A stretch of DNA of 64,000 nucleotides from Chrysemys picta bellii (taxonomy: Eukaryota > Chordata > Testudines > Emydidae), in contig NC_088798.1 of the NCBI RefSeq assembly GCF_011386835.1, positions 186,001 to 250,000 on the forward strand, written 5' to 3'. The notes under the pieces were generated by a model, which did not search any database, was not told the origin of the DNA, and saw only the letters and a program-made list of their open reading frames with translations. Numbering within the stretch: position 1 is the first letter of the stretch; each line of letters opens with the position of its first letter. Shown in pieces: positions 50,651-61,966 of the stretch. Both the position numbers and the translations under genes were made by a program.

Positions 50651-51913
50651 TCAGGTTGGGGGGGGGGGTTGTCTGTAAGCGAGGACTGGCCTGCCTCCCA
50701 AGGTCTGTGAGAGTGAGGGATCATTTTCCAGGATAGGTTGTAGATCATGGATAATGCGCTGGAGAGGTTTTAGCTGGGGGCTGTATGTGATGGCCAGTGG
50801 TGTTCTGTTATTGTCCTTGTTGGGCCTGTCCTGTAGTAGGTGATTTCTGGATACCTGTCTTGCTCTGTCAATCTGTTTCCTCACTTCCCCAGGTGGGTAT
50901 TGTAGTTTTAAGAATGCTTGATAAAGATCTTGTAGGTGTTTGTCTCTGTCTGAGGGGTTGGAGCAAATTCGGTTGTATCTTAGGGCTTGGCTGTAGACAA
51001 TGGATCGTGTGATGTGTCTTGGATGGAAGCTGGAGGCATGTAGGTACGTATAGCGGTCAGTAGGTTTCTGGTATAGGGTGACGTTTATGTGACCATCACT
51101 TATTTGCACTGTCGTGTCCAGGAAGTGGATCTCTTGTGTGGACTGGTCCAGGCTAAGGTTGATGGTGGGGTGGAAATTGTTGAAGTCCAGGTGGAATTCT
51201 TCAAGGGCCTCCTTTCCATGGGTCCATATGATGAAGATGTCATCAATGTGGCGCAAGTAGAGGAGGGGCTCTAGGGGACGAGAGCTGAGGAAGCGTTGTT
51301 CTAAGTCAGCCATAAAAATGTTGGCATACTGTCGGGCCATGTGGATACCCATAGCAGTGCCACTGACTTGAAGGTATAAGTTGTCCCCAAATCTGAAGTG
51401 GTTGTGGGTGAGGACAAAGTCACAAAGCTCAGCCACCAGGCGTGCTGTGGCCTCATCAGGGATACTGTTCCTGACAGCTTGTAGTTCATCCTCATGTGGA
51501 ATATTGGTGTAAAGTGCTTCTACAGCCATGGTGGCCAGGATGGTGTTTTCAGGAAGATCACCAATGCATTGTAGTTTCCGCAAGAAGTCAGTGGTGTCTC
51601 GAAGATAGCTGGGAGTGCTGGTAGCGTAGGGTCTGAGGAGAGAGTCCAAATAGACCAGATAATCCTGCTGTAAGAGTGCCAATGCCTGATATGATGGGGC
51701 ATCCAGGGTTTCCGGGTTTATGGATCTTGGGTAGCAGATAGAATACCCCTGGTTGGGGTTCTGGGTGTGTGTCCATGTAGATTTGTTCCCATACTGTAGC
51801 TGGGAATTTCTTGAGCAGATGGTGTAGTTTCTTTTGGTATTCCTCAGTGGGATCAGAGGATAGTGGCCTGTAGAACGTGGTCTTGGAGAGTTGCCTGGCA
51901 GCCTCCTGTTCAT
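50651..51913 (-). CDS. Penelope-like reverse transcriptase, damaged
   Basis: An open 420-codon frame of a Penelope-type RT, the enzyme that primes element copying at a nicked or telomere-like end. The N-terminal block PEPQPGVFYLLPKIHKPGNP is in an overlapping frame (51588-52055), so one frameshift lies near 51710-51780. In the main frame I see YLRDTTDFLRKLQ, the motif A region MAVEALYTNIPHEDE, TAMGIHMARQYANIFMADLE, and motif C HIDDIFIIWTHG. As I recall the family, motif A should read DVEALYTNIP; here the catalytic Asp is Ala. Motif C keeps its Asp pair but has His for Tyr. The copy is therefore inactive. The C-terminal KPLQRIIHDLQPILENDPSL is typical of the thumb/linker. Confidence 0.85.
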   Translation of the reverse strand: MNRRLPGNSPRPRSTGHYPLIPLRNTKRNYTICSRNSQLQYGNKSTWTHTQNPNQGYSICYPRSINPETLDAPSYQALALLQQDYLVYLDSLLRPYATSTPSYLRDTTDFLRKLQCIGDLPENTILATMAVEALYTNIPHEDELQAVRNSIPDEATARLVAELCDFVLTHNHFRFGDNLYLQVSGTAMGIHMARQYANIFMADLEQRFLSSRPLEPLLYLRHIDDIFIIWTHGKEALEEFHLDFNNFHPTINLSLDQSTQEIHFLDTTVQISDGHINVTLYQKPTDRYTYLHASSFHPRHITRSIVYSQALRYNRICSNPSDRDKHLQDLYQAFLKLQYPPGEVRKQIDRARQVSRNHLLQDRPNKDNNRTPLAITYSPQLKPLQRIIHDLQPILENDPSLSQTLGGRPVLAYRQPPPPT

Positions 51914-52265
51914 AATCCGACCTGTTCATTATGACTACAGTGTTTCTATGAGAATGTGGTGTGTGATTATGGCATGGTGTCTCTTGGGAGGAACAGGTGA
52001 GCTCCTGGTTGATGCAACTGACACACACACAAGCGTGTAGTTGGTTTGGAGTCACAGCTTCCTTGCAGTCACACTGGTTTTGGCAGTGATTTGTTTCTCA
52101 CACAGTCCCTGGGGTTCAGGCAGGGATTAGACACATCAGCAGCAAGGAAACCCAAGAGAGGGGCTGGCATGCAAGAGGGGTATGTTTCCAGGTATGATAA
52201 ACTGACACAATTCCATGAAATCTTGTTATTGCTCAGAAGGGTGAAACTGAAGAATGGGTCAGAAG

Positions 52266-53849
52266 TAGGGCTGTCAAGTGATTAAAAAAAATAATTGTGA
52301 TTAATTGGGTGATTAAACAATAATAGAATACAATTTATTTAAATATTTTTTGATGTTTTCTACATTTTCAAATATATTAGTTTAAATTACAACACAGACT
52401 ACAACATGTACAGTGCTCATTTTATATTTTTATTACAAATATTTGCACTGTAAAAAAACAAAAGAAATAGTATTTTTCAATTCACCTAATACACGTACTG
52501 TAGTGCAATTTCTTTATCATGAAAGTTGAACTTACAAATTGTAGAATTATGTACAAAAAAAACTGCATTCAAAAACAAAACAATGTAAAACTTTAGAGCC
52601 TACACGTCCACTCAGACCTACTTCTTGTTTAGCCAATCGCTCAGAAAACAAGTTTGTTTACATTTGCAGGAGATAATGCTGCCCGGTTCTTGTTTACAAT
52701 GTCACCTGAAAGTGAGAACAGGCATTCTCATGGCACTGTTGTAGCCGGTTTTGCAAGTTATTTACGTGCCAGATGTGCTAAAGATTCATTCATGCTTTAA
52801 CCACCATTCCAGAGGACATGAGGGCATGCTGATGACGGGTTCTGCTTGATAACGATCCAAAGCAGAGCAGACTGATGCATGTTCATTTTCATCATCTGAG
52901 TCAGATGCCACCAGCAGAAAGTTGATTTTCTTTTGGTGCTTCGGGTTTTGTAGTTTCCACATCTGGCACACCTTGTCCCTCTCAGATTTTGGAAGGCACT
53001 TCAGATTCTTAAACCTTGGGTAGAATGCTGCAGCTGTCTTTAGAAATCTCACACTGGTACCTTCTTTGCATTTTGTCAAACCTGCAGTGAAAGTGTTCTT
53101 AAAATGAACAACATGTGCTGGGTCATCATCCGAGACTGCTATAACATGTAATATATGACAGAATGAGGGTAAAACAGGGGAGGAGACATACAATTCTCCC
53201 CCAAAGAGTTCAGTCACAAATTTAATGAATGCATTATTTTTTTAACGAGCGTCATCAGCATGGAAGCATGTCCTCTGGAATGGTGGCAGAAGCATGAAGG
53301 GGCATACGAATGTTTAGCATATCTGGTATGTAAATACCTTACAATTCAGGCTACAAAAGTGCCATGCAAATGCCTGTTCTCACTTTCTGGTGATGTAAAT
53401 AAGAAGAGGGCAGCATTATCTCCTGTAAATGTAAACAAACTTGTTTGTCTTAGCGATTGGTGTGGACTTGTAGGCTCTAAAGTCTTACATTGTTTTGTTT
53501 TTGAATGCATTTATGTTAAAAAAAATTCTACATTTGTAAGGTGCACATTCACGATAAAGAGATCGCACTACAGTACTTGTATGAGGTGAATTGAAAAATA
53601 CTATTTCTTTCGTTATCATTTTTACAGTGCAAATATTTGTAATAAAAATAATATAAAGTGAGCGCTGTGCACTTTGTAGTCTGTGTTGTAATTGAAATCA
53701 ATATATTTGAAAATGTAGAAAACATCCAAAAATATTTAATAAATTTCAATTGGTATTCTATTGTTTAATGGTGTGATTAAAACTGTGATTAATCGTGATT
53801 AATTTTTTGAGTTAATCACGTGAATTAACTGCAATTAATTGACAGCCCT
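52266..53849. mobile_element. Foldback hAT element with transposase remnants in both arms
   Basis: The ends AGGGCTGTCAA and TTGACAGCCCT lie in inverted arms of about 550 bases (52267-52815 against about 53260-53849). GTCAGAAG (52258-52265) and TTCAGAAG (53850-53857) are the 8-bp duplication with one mismatch. The right arm (+) encodes the hAT C-terminal dimerisation region (PLEWWQKHEG, YLTIQATKVPCKCLFSLSGD, KKRAALSPVNVNKLVCLSDW). The left arm carries the same sequence on the minus strand, more decayed. Confidence 0.85.
52786..53217 (-). pseudogene. hAT transposase fragment in the unpaired centre of the foldback element
   Basis: A 143-codon frame: MTELFGGELYVSSPVLPSF, then HILHVIAVSDDDPAHVVHFK, KTAAAFYPRFKNLKCLP and ending MPSCPLEWWLKHE. 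It reads as an internal segment of a hAT/ZBED-like protein, partly spanning the arm junction. It has no start or complete catalytic core. Confidence 0.6.
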
Positions 53850-53857
53850 TTCAGAAG

Positions 53858-55285
53858 CCCTTCTGTCTGACAAGATTTCCCATTCCTATAAGGGCTGATC
53901 AAGGGCTCTTTCCCTCCAAACAATTCAGCACCATGGGTGGGGCATGGAGGAACTGTTGGGAGGGAGGATAAGCAGGGGAGCTGAGAGGGGGACAAAGGAA
54001 CAGGAGAGGTGTGTGTGGGGAGGGGCATTTCACTACCTGTCTGGGCAGTGCTCCGCACTGGACTTGAGTCTCCTCCAAGTCCCAGAAGAATATCTTTCCA
54101 CAGCTCACCCAGTGGAGTGCAGCCTTCAGTATGTAACTTGTGCCACAAAGTGACAGAGCATCACCATGGCAGCTGCCTAGCAGCCCAGCTGGCGTTGGGG
54201 TGTCCTTTGGCCTAGGCTCAGGTCCTGTGGGTGCAAAGCCATGTCCTTTGGTGATCCCTGTTCTCTGAGAAGCACGTTAAGGCCTCTCACACTTAACCCA
54301 TGGGCCCAGTGAGGAGCTGGAGGAAATATGACCCTCTCCTACTGTGGCCTTGAGTCTGGGAAGGAGCACTTAGCTCTCCCGTAGTGTGGACCACAGACGC
54401 TCTGCTTTCTCTCCTGGGCAGTGGGGGAGGCAGTTTAACCTAACCCAGCAAGCCCCCACAACAATCTGGGGGGAGGAAGCAAGTCCGCTGCTGCCTTTCA
54501 TCTTCTCCTTGCTGTGTCCTTTGTTCCGAGCCTTGCATGCCGGGGGGACTCTGAATGGATGCACAATACAGGTAGCGGCGCAGCAGGACGTCCTGGGGCC
54601 CATGGGCATGGACAGCAGGGGTGAAGCTGGGCAGCACGAGGTAACGTTGCCTTACGTGGAATCCTCTGCTCTGTGTTTTGTCTCAGGGGCTAGGTGATTT
54701 CTCTGTGTGACAGGAAGTGAGAGGCAATCTCTGAACAATAGGTTGGCTTCCTGCCAGCAGCTGCTCTCACAATGCTGCACACTACCACCTGGACAATATC
54801 ACTATTAGCCAGGTGCCAGAAATGCTAGGGCAAGAGCTCTTGGCCCAGCTGTGGCCCCAGGACTTGAGCTGCCAGGGGGCACTGCCTGAGTACAACGACA
54901 GCATCAATACCAACCTGCCCGGGGCCTAGCGCTGCTCCCCAGGCTGGCCCTAGTCTGTGGCCTGCAGGGGATTGTAACTGCCGGGGGTCTGGCACCGCCG
55001 CTCCCCATGCTGGTCCTTGTTCATGGCTCACAGGAGATTGTAACTGCCCGGGGCTGGTGCTGCTCCCCATGCTGGCCCTAGTTTGTGGCCCTCAGGGGAT
55101 TGTAATGAGGAGGTAAACCCTGAGATTCCCCATCGCAATCATCGAAAGGAAGAGGCGCTAGCTGCTGCTGACCTTCACTTCTGCAGTTTCCATTCCTCTG
55201 GCTGCTCTAGAAGTGAGGGGCCCAGCTTCCATCTGCACAGGGACTCATGTGCATCCTTGCATCCCCGCAGCACCTGCCCTCTACA
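53858..55285. other. No gene recognised
   Basis: A duplicated phrase occurs at 54900-55115: 'gctgctccccaggctggccctagt(c/t)tgtggcc...aggggattgtaa' appears three times with variation at about 50-70 base spacing. Otherwise there is no supported feature. Confidence 0.4.
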
Positions 55286-55289
55286 GTCC

Positions 55290-56035
55290 TGCCATAGGCG
55301 TGGACAGCCCATTTCATTAGTGTGTGCACCCAGGGAGTCCCGCCCTAGCCCCACCCCTGCCCTGCCCTAGTCCTGCCCCCATCCCCTCCCTCCTACTTCC
55401 CGCCCCCTGACTTCCCCCCTCAGAACTCCCAACCCCCCCTGCTCCTTGTCCCCCCCCTGACTACCCCCTCCTGGGACCCCTGCCCCTAACTGCCTCCCAG
55501 GACTCTACCCCCTACCTAAGCCTCTCTGCTCCTTGTCCCCTGACTGCCCCCCTAGGACCCTACCTGTCCCCTGACTGCCCCAACCCTTATCCACACCCCT
55601 GCCCCCAGACAGACCCCCGGGACTCCTATGCCTATTCAACTGCTCCCCACCCCCTTGCAGGACCCCCAGAACTCCTGACCCATACAACCCCCCCCCGCTC
55701 CCTGCCTCCCCCAACCCCTCTCCACACCCCTGCCTCCTGACAGCCCCCCCCAGAACTCCTGACTCATCCAACCCCCCCAACTTCTTGTCCCCTGACCACC
55801 CCCTCCAGAGACTCCCCCACTAACTCCCCCCCCCAGGACCCTCCTTGCTCCCTGTCCCCTGACTGCCCTGACCCCATCTACCCCCTGCCCCCTGAGAGAC
55901 CCCGGGACTTTCATGCCCCATCCAATCCCCCCTGCTCCCTGACTGCCCCCTCCAGAGACCCCCGCCCCTAACCACCGCCCCCCCCAGGATCCCACCCCCA
56001 TCCAACCCACCCTGTCCCGACTGTTCATTTCAATT
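55290..56035. repeat. C-rich degenerate tandem array, probably inside a hAT element
   Basis: Units like CTCCTTGTCCCCTGACTGCC and ATCCAACCCCCC are the same kind of sequence as in the hAT at 2121-3218. A CCATAGGCGTGGACAGCCC at 55292 could be a hAT terminus, but the right end is not recognisable. Confidence 0.6.
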
Positions 56036-57185
56036 GTCATGGAGCCACAGGCTGTGCTATGCCTCTGACCATTATACAGTCCCTCTTGGAGGGTAACCCA
56101 TTAGTGCTAGGCCTTGGGCCTCCACTTCTTTGCAAGGGTGAGCACGGCATTCTGTTACTCTGAGACAGAGTCTCTGGATTCAGCACCTCTGTTTCTTGCT
56201 GTGGTTCCTCCAGTGAATCCAAATGAGTTTAGACCCCGGTTGGATGCCTTACCCCTCTTGGGAGCAGTGCAACCGGCTGGATGTTTGCAGTGACACAGGA
56301 TAGTTTTCAAGCTGGACAGAGTGTTTGGTAGGGTGGCCACTCATGTTCCCAGAGTGCCGGGTGTTACAGCTCTTCTGGAAACAGCATGGGCCCGCCCCTG
56401 CCTGCATGACCCCGGCCCTGCCAGCGTGATCTCCTGCACATGATGCATGTGAGATCATGCTGCTCGGGGGATGCCATTTCCAAGAGCGCTCCGCCTTGCC
56501 CCGCCCCCTCCAGCCTGACCTTTCATGTAGTGTGTGAACAAGGTCATGCTGGTGGGTGCCCAGTGGCGCACAGTTTAAAATGGTGTCTCCCATCTGATAC
56601 AAGACAAAATCACATCCGTTTTTGTCCCAGTACAAGTCAGGGGACAAACCAGCCAAAATGAGTTCTGTCCAATTTAAAACCAGACAAGTGTCCTAAAATC
56701 AGGGAGGCCACTTAAGTTAGAATGGAAAAAACAATGGTTATGTGAATGTCCATGCTGCAGCATTACCTGCTTCTCATCCAATCTGTCCAGGGTTCCTGCT
56801 TTCCCACTGCACTGGGCAGCAGCCTGCTTAACCCAATCTGCTCACACCTGCAGTCTAGCGCTAGAGCCACTGTTTTCTGTCTCCCTTGGCTGGCAATCGT
56901 TAACAGTTAATATTCAGCCACGGGTCTTCCAGGAGAGTGAGCATATTGGTGGGTATGCATGAACTGACTCCTACCCAGCCCCTTCTGCCAGGAGAGAAAT
57001 TAACCCCTTCAATTCCTAAAGGCAATACAACAGTGAGTAGGTAAACTGATGTTTGCAGTGTTGTAGCTGTGTCGATCCCAGGATATTAATGAGACAAGGT
57101 GGATGAGGTGTAATATCTTTTATTGGACCAATTTCTGTCTCTTTCACCAACAGAAGTTGTCTGTAGGGTTGGAAGGGACCATGAA
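56036..57185. other. No gene or named repeat recognised
   Basis: 56325-56700 may contain decayed transposon text (GTAGGGTGGCCACTCATGTT resembles the TAGGGTGAC family end), but I could not pair it. Confidence 0.35.
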
Positions 57186-57189
57186 AGGT

Positions 57190-57522
57190 GCAGTGGTTCA
57201 ACCAGGGGTACACGTACCCCTGGAGGTATGTAGAGGTCTTCCGGGGGTACATCGACTCATCTAAACATTTGCCTAGTTTTACAACAGGCTGCAAAAAAAG
57301 CACTAGTGAAGTCGGTACAAAGTAAAATTTCATGTGATGACTTGTTTATACTGCTCTATATACTATATACTGAAATCTAAGTAAAATATTTATATTCCAG
57401 ATAATTTATTTTATAATTATATGGTAAAAATTAGAAAGTAAGCAATTTGTCAGTAATAATATGCTGTGACACTTGTATTTTTATGTCTGATTTTGTAAGA
57501 AAGCAGATTTTAAGTGAGGTGA
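57190..57522 (+). mobile_element. hAT fragment related to 45164-46179
   Basis: GTGCAGTGGTTCAACCAGGG at the start, then GTACATCGACTCATCTAAAC, GCACTAGTGAAGTCGGTACA and GTCTGATTTTGTAAGAAAGC follow the same order as in the element at 45164. The right half is missing, replaced by Penelope sequence. Confidence 0.75.
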
Positions 57523-57918
57523 ATAATATGCAAACTAGATACCATTAACTTAGGCTTGAATAGAGACTGGGAATGGCTGGGCCATTGCACTAATTGAATC
57601 TATTTCCCCATGATAAGTATCCTCACACCTTGTCAATTGTCTGAAATGGACCATCTTGATTATCACTACAAAAGTTTTTTTTTTCTCCTGCTGATAATAG
57701 CTCATCTTAATTAATTAGCCTCTTAGAGTTGGTAGGGCAACTCCCACCTTTTCATGTTCTTTGTATGTGTACTATATGTTCCATTCTATGCATCTGATGA
57801 AGCGGGCTGTAGCCCACGAAAGCTTATGATCAAATAAATTTGTTAGTCTCTAAGGTGCCACAAGTCCTCCTGTTCTTTTTGCGGATACAGGCTAACATGG
57901 CTGCTACTCTGAAATCTG
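57523..57918 (+). mobile_element. Penelope-like element 3' end
   Basis: Includes coding remnants (a DTINLGLNRDWEWLGH-like segment), then GAAGCGGGCTGTAGCCCACG and the terminal GATACAGGCTAACATGGCTG to CTGAAATCT. It joins a hAT fragment on the left and a Harbinger transposase on the right. Confidence 0.85.
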
Positions 57919-58745
57919 GGAACTGTGCAGGTCATAGTGGATGGCTTTGCTGCAATGGGTTTCCCTAACTGTGGTGGGGCGATAAACGGAACGCATATCC
58001 CTATCTTGGCACCAGACCACCTTGCCAACCAGGACATAAACCGCAAGAGGTACTTCTCTATGGTGCTGCAAGCGCTGGTGGATGTTTCACTGACATCAAC
58101 GTGGGATGGCCGGGAAAGGTGCATGACGCTCGCATCTTTAGGAACTCCAGGCTGTTTGAGCAGCTGCAAGAAGGGACTTACTTCCCAGACCAGAAAATTA
58201 CTGTTGGGGATGTTGAAATAGCAATAGTTATCTTGGAGACCCAGCCTATCCCTTGCTCCCATGGCTCATGAATCCGTACACAGGCAGCCTGGACAGTAGT
58301 AAGGAGCAGTTCAACTATAGGCTGAGCAAGTGCAGAATGGTGGTAGAATGTGCCTTTGTATGTTTAAAAGGTTGCTGGTGCTGTTTGCTGACTAGGTTAG
58401 ACCTCAGCGCAACCAATATTCCCATTGTTATTACTGCTTGCTGTGTGCTCCATAATATCTGTGAGAGTAAGGGGGAGATGTTCATGGCGGGGTGGGAGGT
58501 TGAGGCAAATCGCCCGGCTGCCATTTTGAACAGCCAGACACCAGGGCAATTAGAAGAGCACAACAAGGCACGCTGCGCATCAGAGAGGCTTTGAAAAGCG
58601 GTTTCATGACTGGCCAGGCTATGGTGTGACAGTTGTGTGTGTTTTTCCTTGATGCAAACCCACCCCCTTTGTTGATTTTAATTCCCTGTAAGCCAACTAC
58701 CCTCCCCCCTTTGATTACAGCTGGTAAAGGAAATAAAGTCACTAT
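57919..58745 (+). pseudogene. PIF/Harbinger transposase (HARBI1-like), 5'-truncated and frameshifted
   Basis: The DDE-type transposase of a Harbinger element, now dead. Frame 57925-58221 has the FPNCGGAINGTHIPI box; the first catalytic Asp (as I recall, usually IDGTHIPI) is Asn here. RYFSMVLQALVDV follows, then the frame shifts. A second frame at 58253-58594 has LPWLMNPYTG, FNYRLSKCRMVVECAFVCLK and a C-terminal region with CCVLHNICESKG. A plus-strand AATAAA at about 58731-58736 would end the transcript. The N-terminal part and the left terminus are missing at the junction with the Penelope fragment. Confidence 0.82.
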
Positions 58746-59815
58746 TGTTTTGAAACCATGCATTCTTTATTAATTAAAACAAAAAGGGAGATAACTGATA
58801 AGGTAGCCCGGGTGGGGGAGGAGGGAAGGACAAGGCCACATTGCTTATTGTAGCCACACTACAAATCAAAACTGTTTGAATGACAGCCTTCTGTTGCTTG
58901 GGCCATCCTCTGGAGTGGAGTGGCTGGGTGCCTCTCCCTGCCCACCCCCCCCACACACACATATTCTTGGACATCTGGGTGAGGAGGATATGGAACTTGG
59001 GGAGGAGGGCAGGCAGTTGTACAGTGGATGCAGCAGCGATCTGTGCTCTTGTTGGCTTTCCTGCAGCTCTACCAGATGCCTGAGCATGTCCGTTTACTCC
59101 CCCATTAGCCTCAGCATTACATCCTGCCTCTTCTCATCATGCTCACTTAATGCTTTCCTGGACTCTGCCACTGAATGCCTCCATGCATTCAGCTGTGCCC
59201 TATCAGTGCGGGAGGACTGCATGAGCTCGGAAAACGTGTCATCTCGAGTGCGTTTTTTTTTGCCTTCTAATCTGCGATAACCTCAGGGATGGAGATGGTA
59301 GGGGGAGCATAGAAACATTTGCACCTGCGGGGGGATAAAAAGGGAGAGTAAAATTTAAGATGATACATTTCTGAGAACAAAATGGACACTCTTTCACAGT
59401 GTATCAAGCAATTCACAGCAGACAGCACATGTGCTTTAGGTACAAGGTCTCATTTCGTCTTTTATATCGAGCGCCTGCTGGTATGGTGACACATCACACA
59501 CAGCTGGACAACAGAATTCGGTTTCCAGGCAGCCATGGTAAGACAAAGGGTATGCGGGTTTGGCTTCTAATGCCTTTATAACATGTGGGAATGTTTTCAA
59601 ACTGCAGCGCCCTCCTTTCCCATAGCAAGCAATGGGTTGGGTTTGCCATTTAAAAAGAGGGGCTGTGGTTTTCGGGTGGATGTGCAGCACACACCTCCCC
59701 CCACCCCTTCGCGTTGCTATTCTTAGGGATGATCCCTTTTAGCCAAGCGCAAACAACCCAGCAAGAACAGGATCCTTTTACTGTTCCCTTACAAAAATTC
59801 CCCTATTTCAACCAG

Positions 59816-60973
59816 GTGACCATGAATGATATCACTCTCCTGAGGCTAACACAGAAAGATATAGACCGAATGTTGCTCGAATGCAACCAAAACCCAGGAC
59901 CATTTGCTGCCATGCTTTGTGCTGCAGTGATTCCAGACTACTTGCTACTGGCTTGGCATGGTAAAGTGTCCTACCGTGGAGGACGAAATGAGGCAGCCCT
60001 CCCCAGAAACCTTCTGCAAAGGCTTTCAGAGTACCTCTGTCATGGACTCACAGATCGTGCCCACTCTTGGTCCCATGCGGTCCGTGGGGGGTGCCCCTTT
60101 CAGTGAGACAGCCCTTTTCCCAGGGGTCCACTCTCTCTCGGGGTTAGGCCCCTCCACCTCCTGGAGCCGCACCTCTCTGAGCCTTAGCACACCTGTTCCT
60201 TGCCGTGGGCCCCCTCAGGGAGTCCACTCGCTCTGGACCCCCCGGGGCCTCCACCCCCCGAAGGGGACGATGCAACCCTATTCTCTAGACCAGAGTGACT
60301 CTCAGCCAGCGTAAAACAGGAGGGTTTATTGAGCATTGAACACAGCACAGGAAACTCTCAGTTCTCAGGCCTGGCCATCAGCACAGCACACCCCAGCCCC
60401 CTGCATCCAGGTGGGCTCTGCCTCCTCCCCCTCTCCATCCCAGAGCCCCCCTGCTTCCCAGCTGGGCATCTGAGATCGCCGGCCCCAAGCCCCGCCTCTG
60501 TCCATTGTCTTCTCTCCAGGTAAACAGGGTCATAAACCAGGACACCTGGGCCTCATCTTCTCTCCTCTGTTCTCTGGCCCCTCTGGCTGATACTGGCTGG
60601 TTAGGTCACTGGGGTCCTCTCTCCACAGCCCATTGTCCTCCCACTGGCCAGAACCAACTGCAACTCCTGAGCTGGGTCTCTGGGTCGTCAGGTCACCAGT
60701 CGCTGGGGCGTCCATCCTCCAGGCCATTGGCTGGGGTCCCAAGTTCCCTTTCTGGTCCTGTGTAACAACAAACTCCCTCTCCCCTCACCTCGTTAAACCA
60801 GTAATACCCAGGGACACTGAGTTCCACTCCCTCTGCGTGCAAACCATTGGAAAAACAAGGAAAAAACAAGAAAATCCCCCACTTCATCACAACCTCCAGG
60901 AGAGTTTCATGGAGATGTCCCTGGAGGATTCCCGCTCCATCCCCAGACACGTAAACAGACTTTTCCAGTAGCT
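59816..60973 (+). pseudogene. Conserved opposite-strand exon of Harbinger element 1, split by a solo LTR
   Basis: An acceptor-like tract (CCCCTATTTCAACCAG) precedes GTGACC and ATG at 59822. The frame reads MNDITLLRLTQKDIDRMLLE, GPFAAMLCAAVIPDYLLLAW and KVSYRGGRNEAALPRNLLQR to SEYL. After removal of the LTR (60038-60891) and one TSD copy it continues as ESFMEMSLEDSRSIPRHVNR and ends LFQ-stop at 60973. The same exon, same ending, occurs on the minus strand of element 2 (63405-63698). I do not recognise a named domain. Confidence 0.65.
60038..60891 (-). mobile_element. Solo LTR inserted in Harbinger element 1
   Basis: Bounded by TG and CA (plus-strand ends TGTCATGGACTC and CTTCATCACA), with ACCTC duplicated exactly at 60033-60037 and 60892-60896. 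A minus-strand AATAAA near 60328 suggests minus orientation, in which it begins TGTGATGAAGTGGGGG. No internal genes are present. Confidence 0.85.
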
Positions 60974-61700
60974 GTACTGGTTGCGAATGCATCCCAAGTC
61001 TTCAGGGCAAATCAAACATTAAACACTATTGCTTTTAAACCCTGTACTCTAGTTAAAAATGTGCACTCACCAGAGGTGCCTTCTCCGCCTTCAGGGTCGA
61101 GGATCCCGCCTTGGGAGGGTATTGGCTCCAGGGTGATGAAAAGGTCCTGGCTGCTGGGGAGAATGAATTCACCGCTTGCCTGCTGTGCATTCTCCTCCTC
61201 CTATTCCTCATCCACAAAATCCTCCTCTGTGTTGCGTCAGACTCCCCCCTTGCAGATGTCCACAGACAGTGGTGGGGTAGTGGTAGGGTCATCTCCCCCC
61301 CCCCTCCAATGCCATGCAGCTGATCATAGAAGCAGCATGTATGGGTCTCTGACCCAGAGCGACTGTTTGCCTCCTTTGTCTTTTGTAGGGTTGCCTGAGC
61401 TCCTTGACTTTCACGCGGCACTGCTGTGTGTCCCTGTTGTAGCCTCTGTCCATCATGCCTTGTGCGATTTTGCCATATATATTAGCATTTCTTCTTTGTA
61501 ATCAGCATTTTGCCTGCACAGATTCTTCTCCCCATCCAGCAATCAGATCCAGTGTCTCCCGTTCGCTCCATGCTGGAGCTCGTTTGCAAGTCTGGGGGGA
61601 CTGCATGATCACCTGTGCTGCTGAGCTCGCCACGCTGACCAAACAGGAAATGAAATTCAAAAGTTCCCGGGGCTTTTCCTGTGTACCTGGCTAGTGCATC

Positions 61701-61966
61701 GGAGTTGAAAGTGCTGTCCAGAGTGGTCACTTTGGAGCACTCTGGGATAGCTCCCGGAGGCCAATAAAGTTGATTTGCATCCGCACTACCCCAAATTCGA
61801 CCCAGCAAGGTCGATTTTAGCGCTACTCCCCTCACCGGGGAGGAGTACAGAAATAAATTTTAAGAGCCCTTTTGGTCGATGGAATGGGGTTGCTTGTGTA
61901 GACGCATTCATTATAAAATCAACCTAACGCGGCCAAATTCGACCTAACCCTGTAGTGTAACCAGGG
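61701..61966. mobile_element. Right terminal region of Harbinger element 1
   Basis: Non-coding end region with GGTCGATTTTAGCGCTAC and the terminus GTGTAACCAGGG, matching in reverse the left end of element 2. Confidence 0.7.

Larger units (their letters stand above)
49731..52060 (-). mobile_element. Penelope-like element, long 5'-truncated copy
   Basis: The right-to-left order is N-terminal RT region, RT, linker, GIY-YIG endonuclease and 3' terminus. The 3' end at 49731-49830 carries the family signature (CAAGGAGTCTGGTGGCACCT, AAGCTTTCGTGGGTAAAAAC). A palindromic Penelope fragment is inserted at 50292-50474. The 5' end fades at about 52050. Confidence 0.9.
58866..61700 (-). pseudogene. Harbinger-associated Myb/SANT-like gene, copy 1, broken
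   Basis: PIF/Harbinger elements carry a second gene for a Myb/SANT-like DNA-binding partner of the transposase. On the minus strand the N-terminal part lies around 61650-61060 in several frames: MERTGDTGSDCWMGRRICAG in one, and QKTKEANSRSGSETHTCCFYDQLHG at 61421 downward. It is followed by an acidic and Ser-rich segment. A probable last exon at 59087-58866 ends MLRHLVELQESQQEHRSLLH to HSTPEDGPSNRRLSFKQF. Frameshifts prevent a full protein. A minus-strand AATAAA at about 58768-58773 follows. The intron between holds the opposite-strand exon and a solo LTR. Confidence 0.65.
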
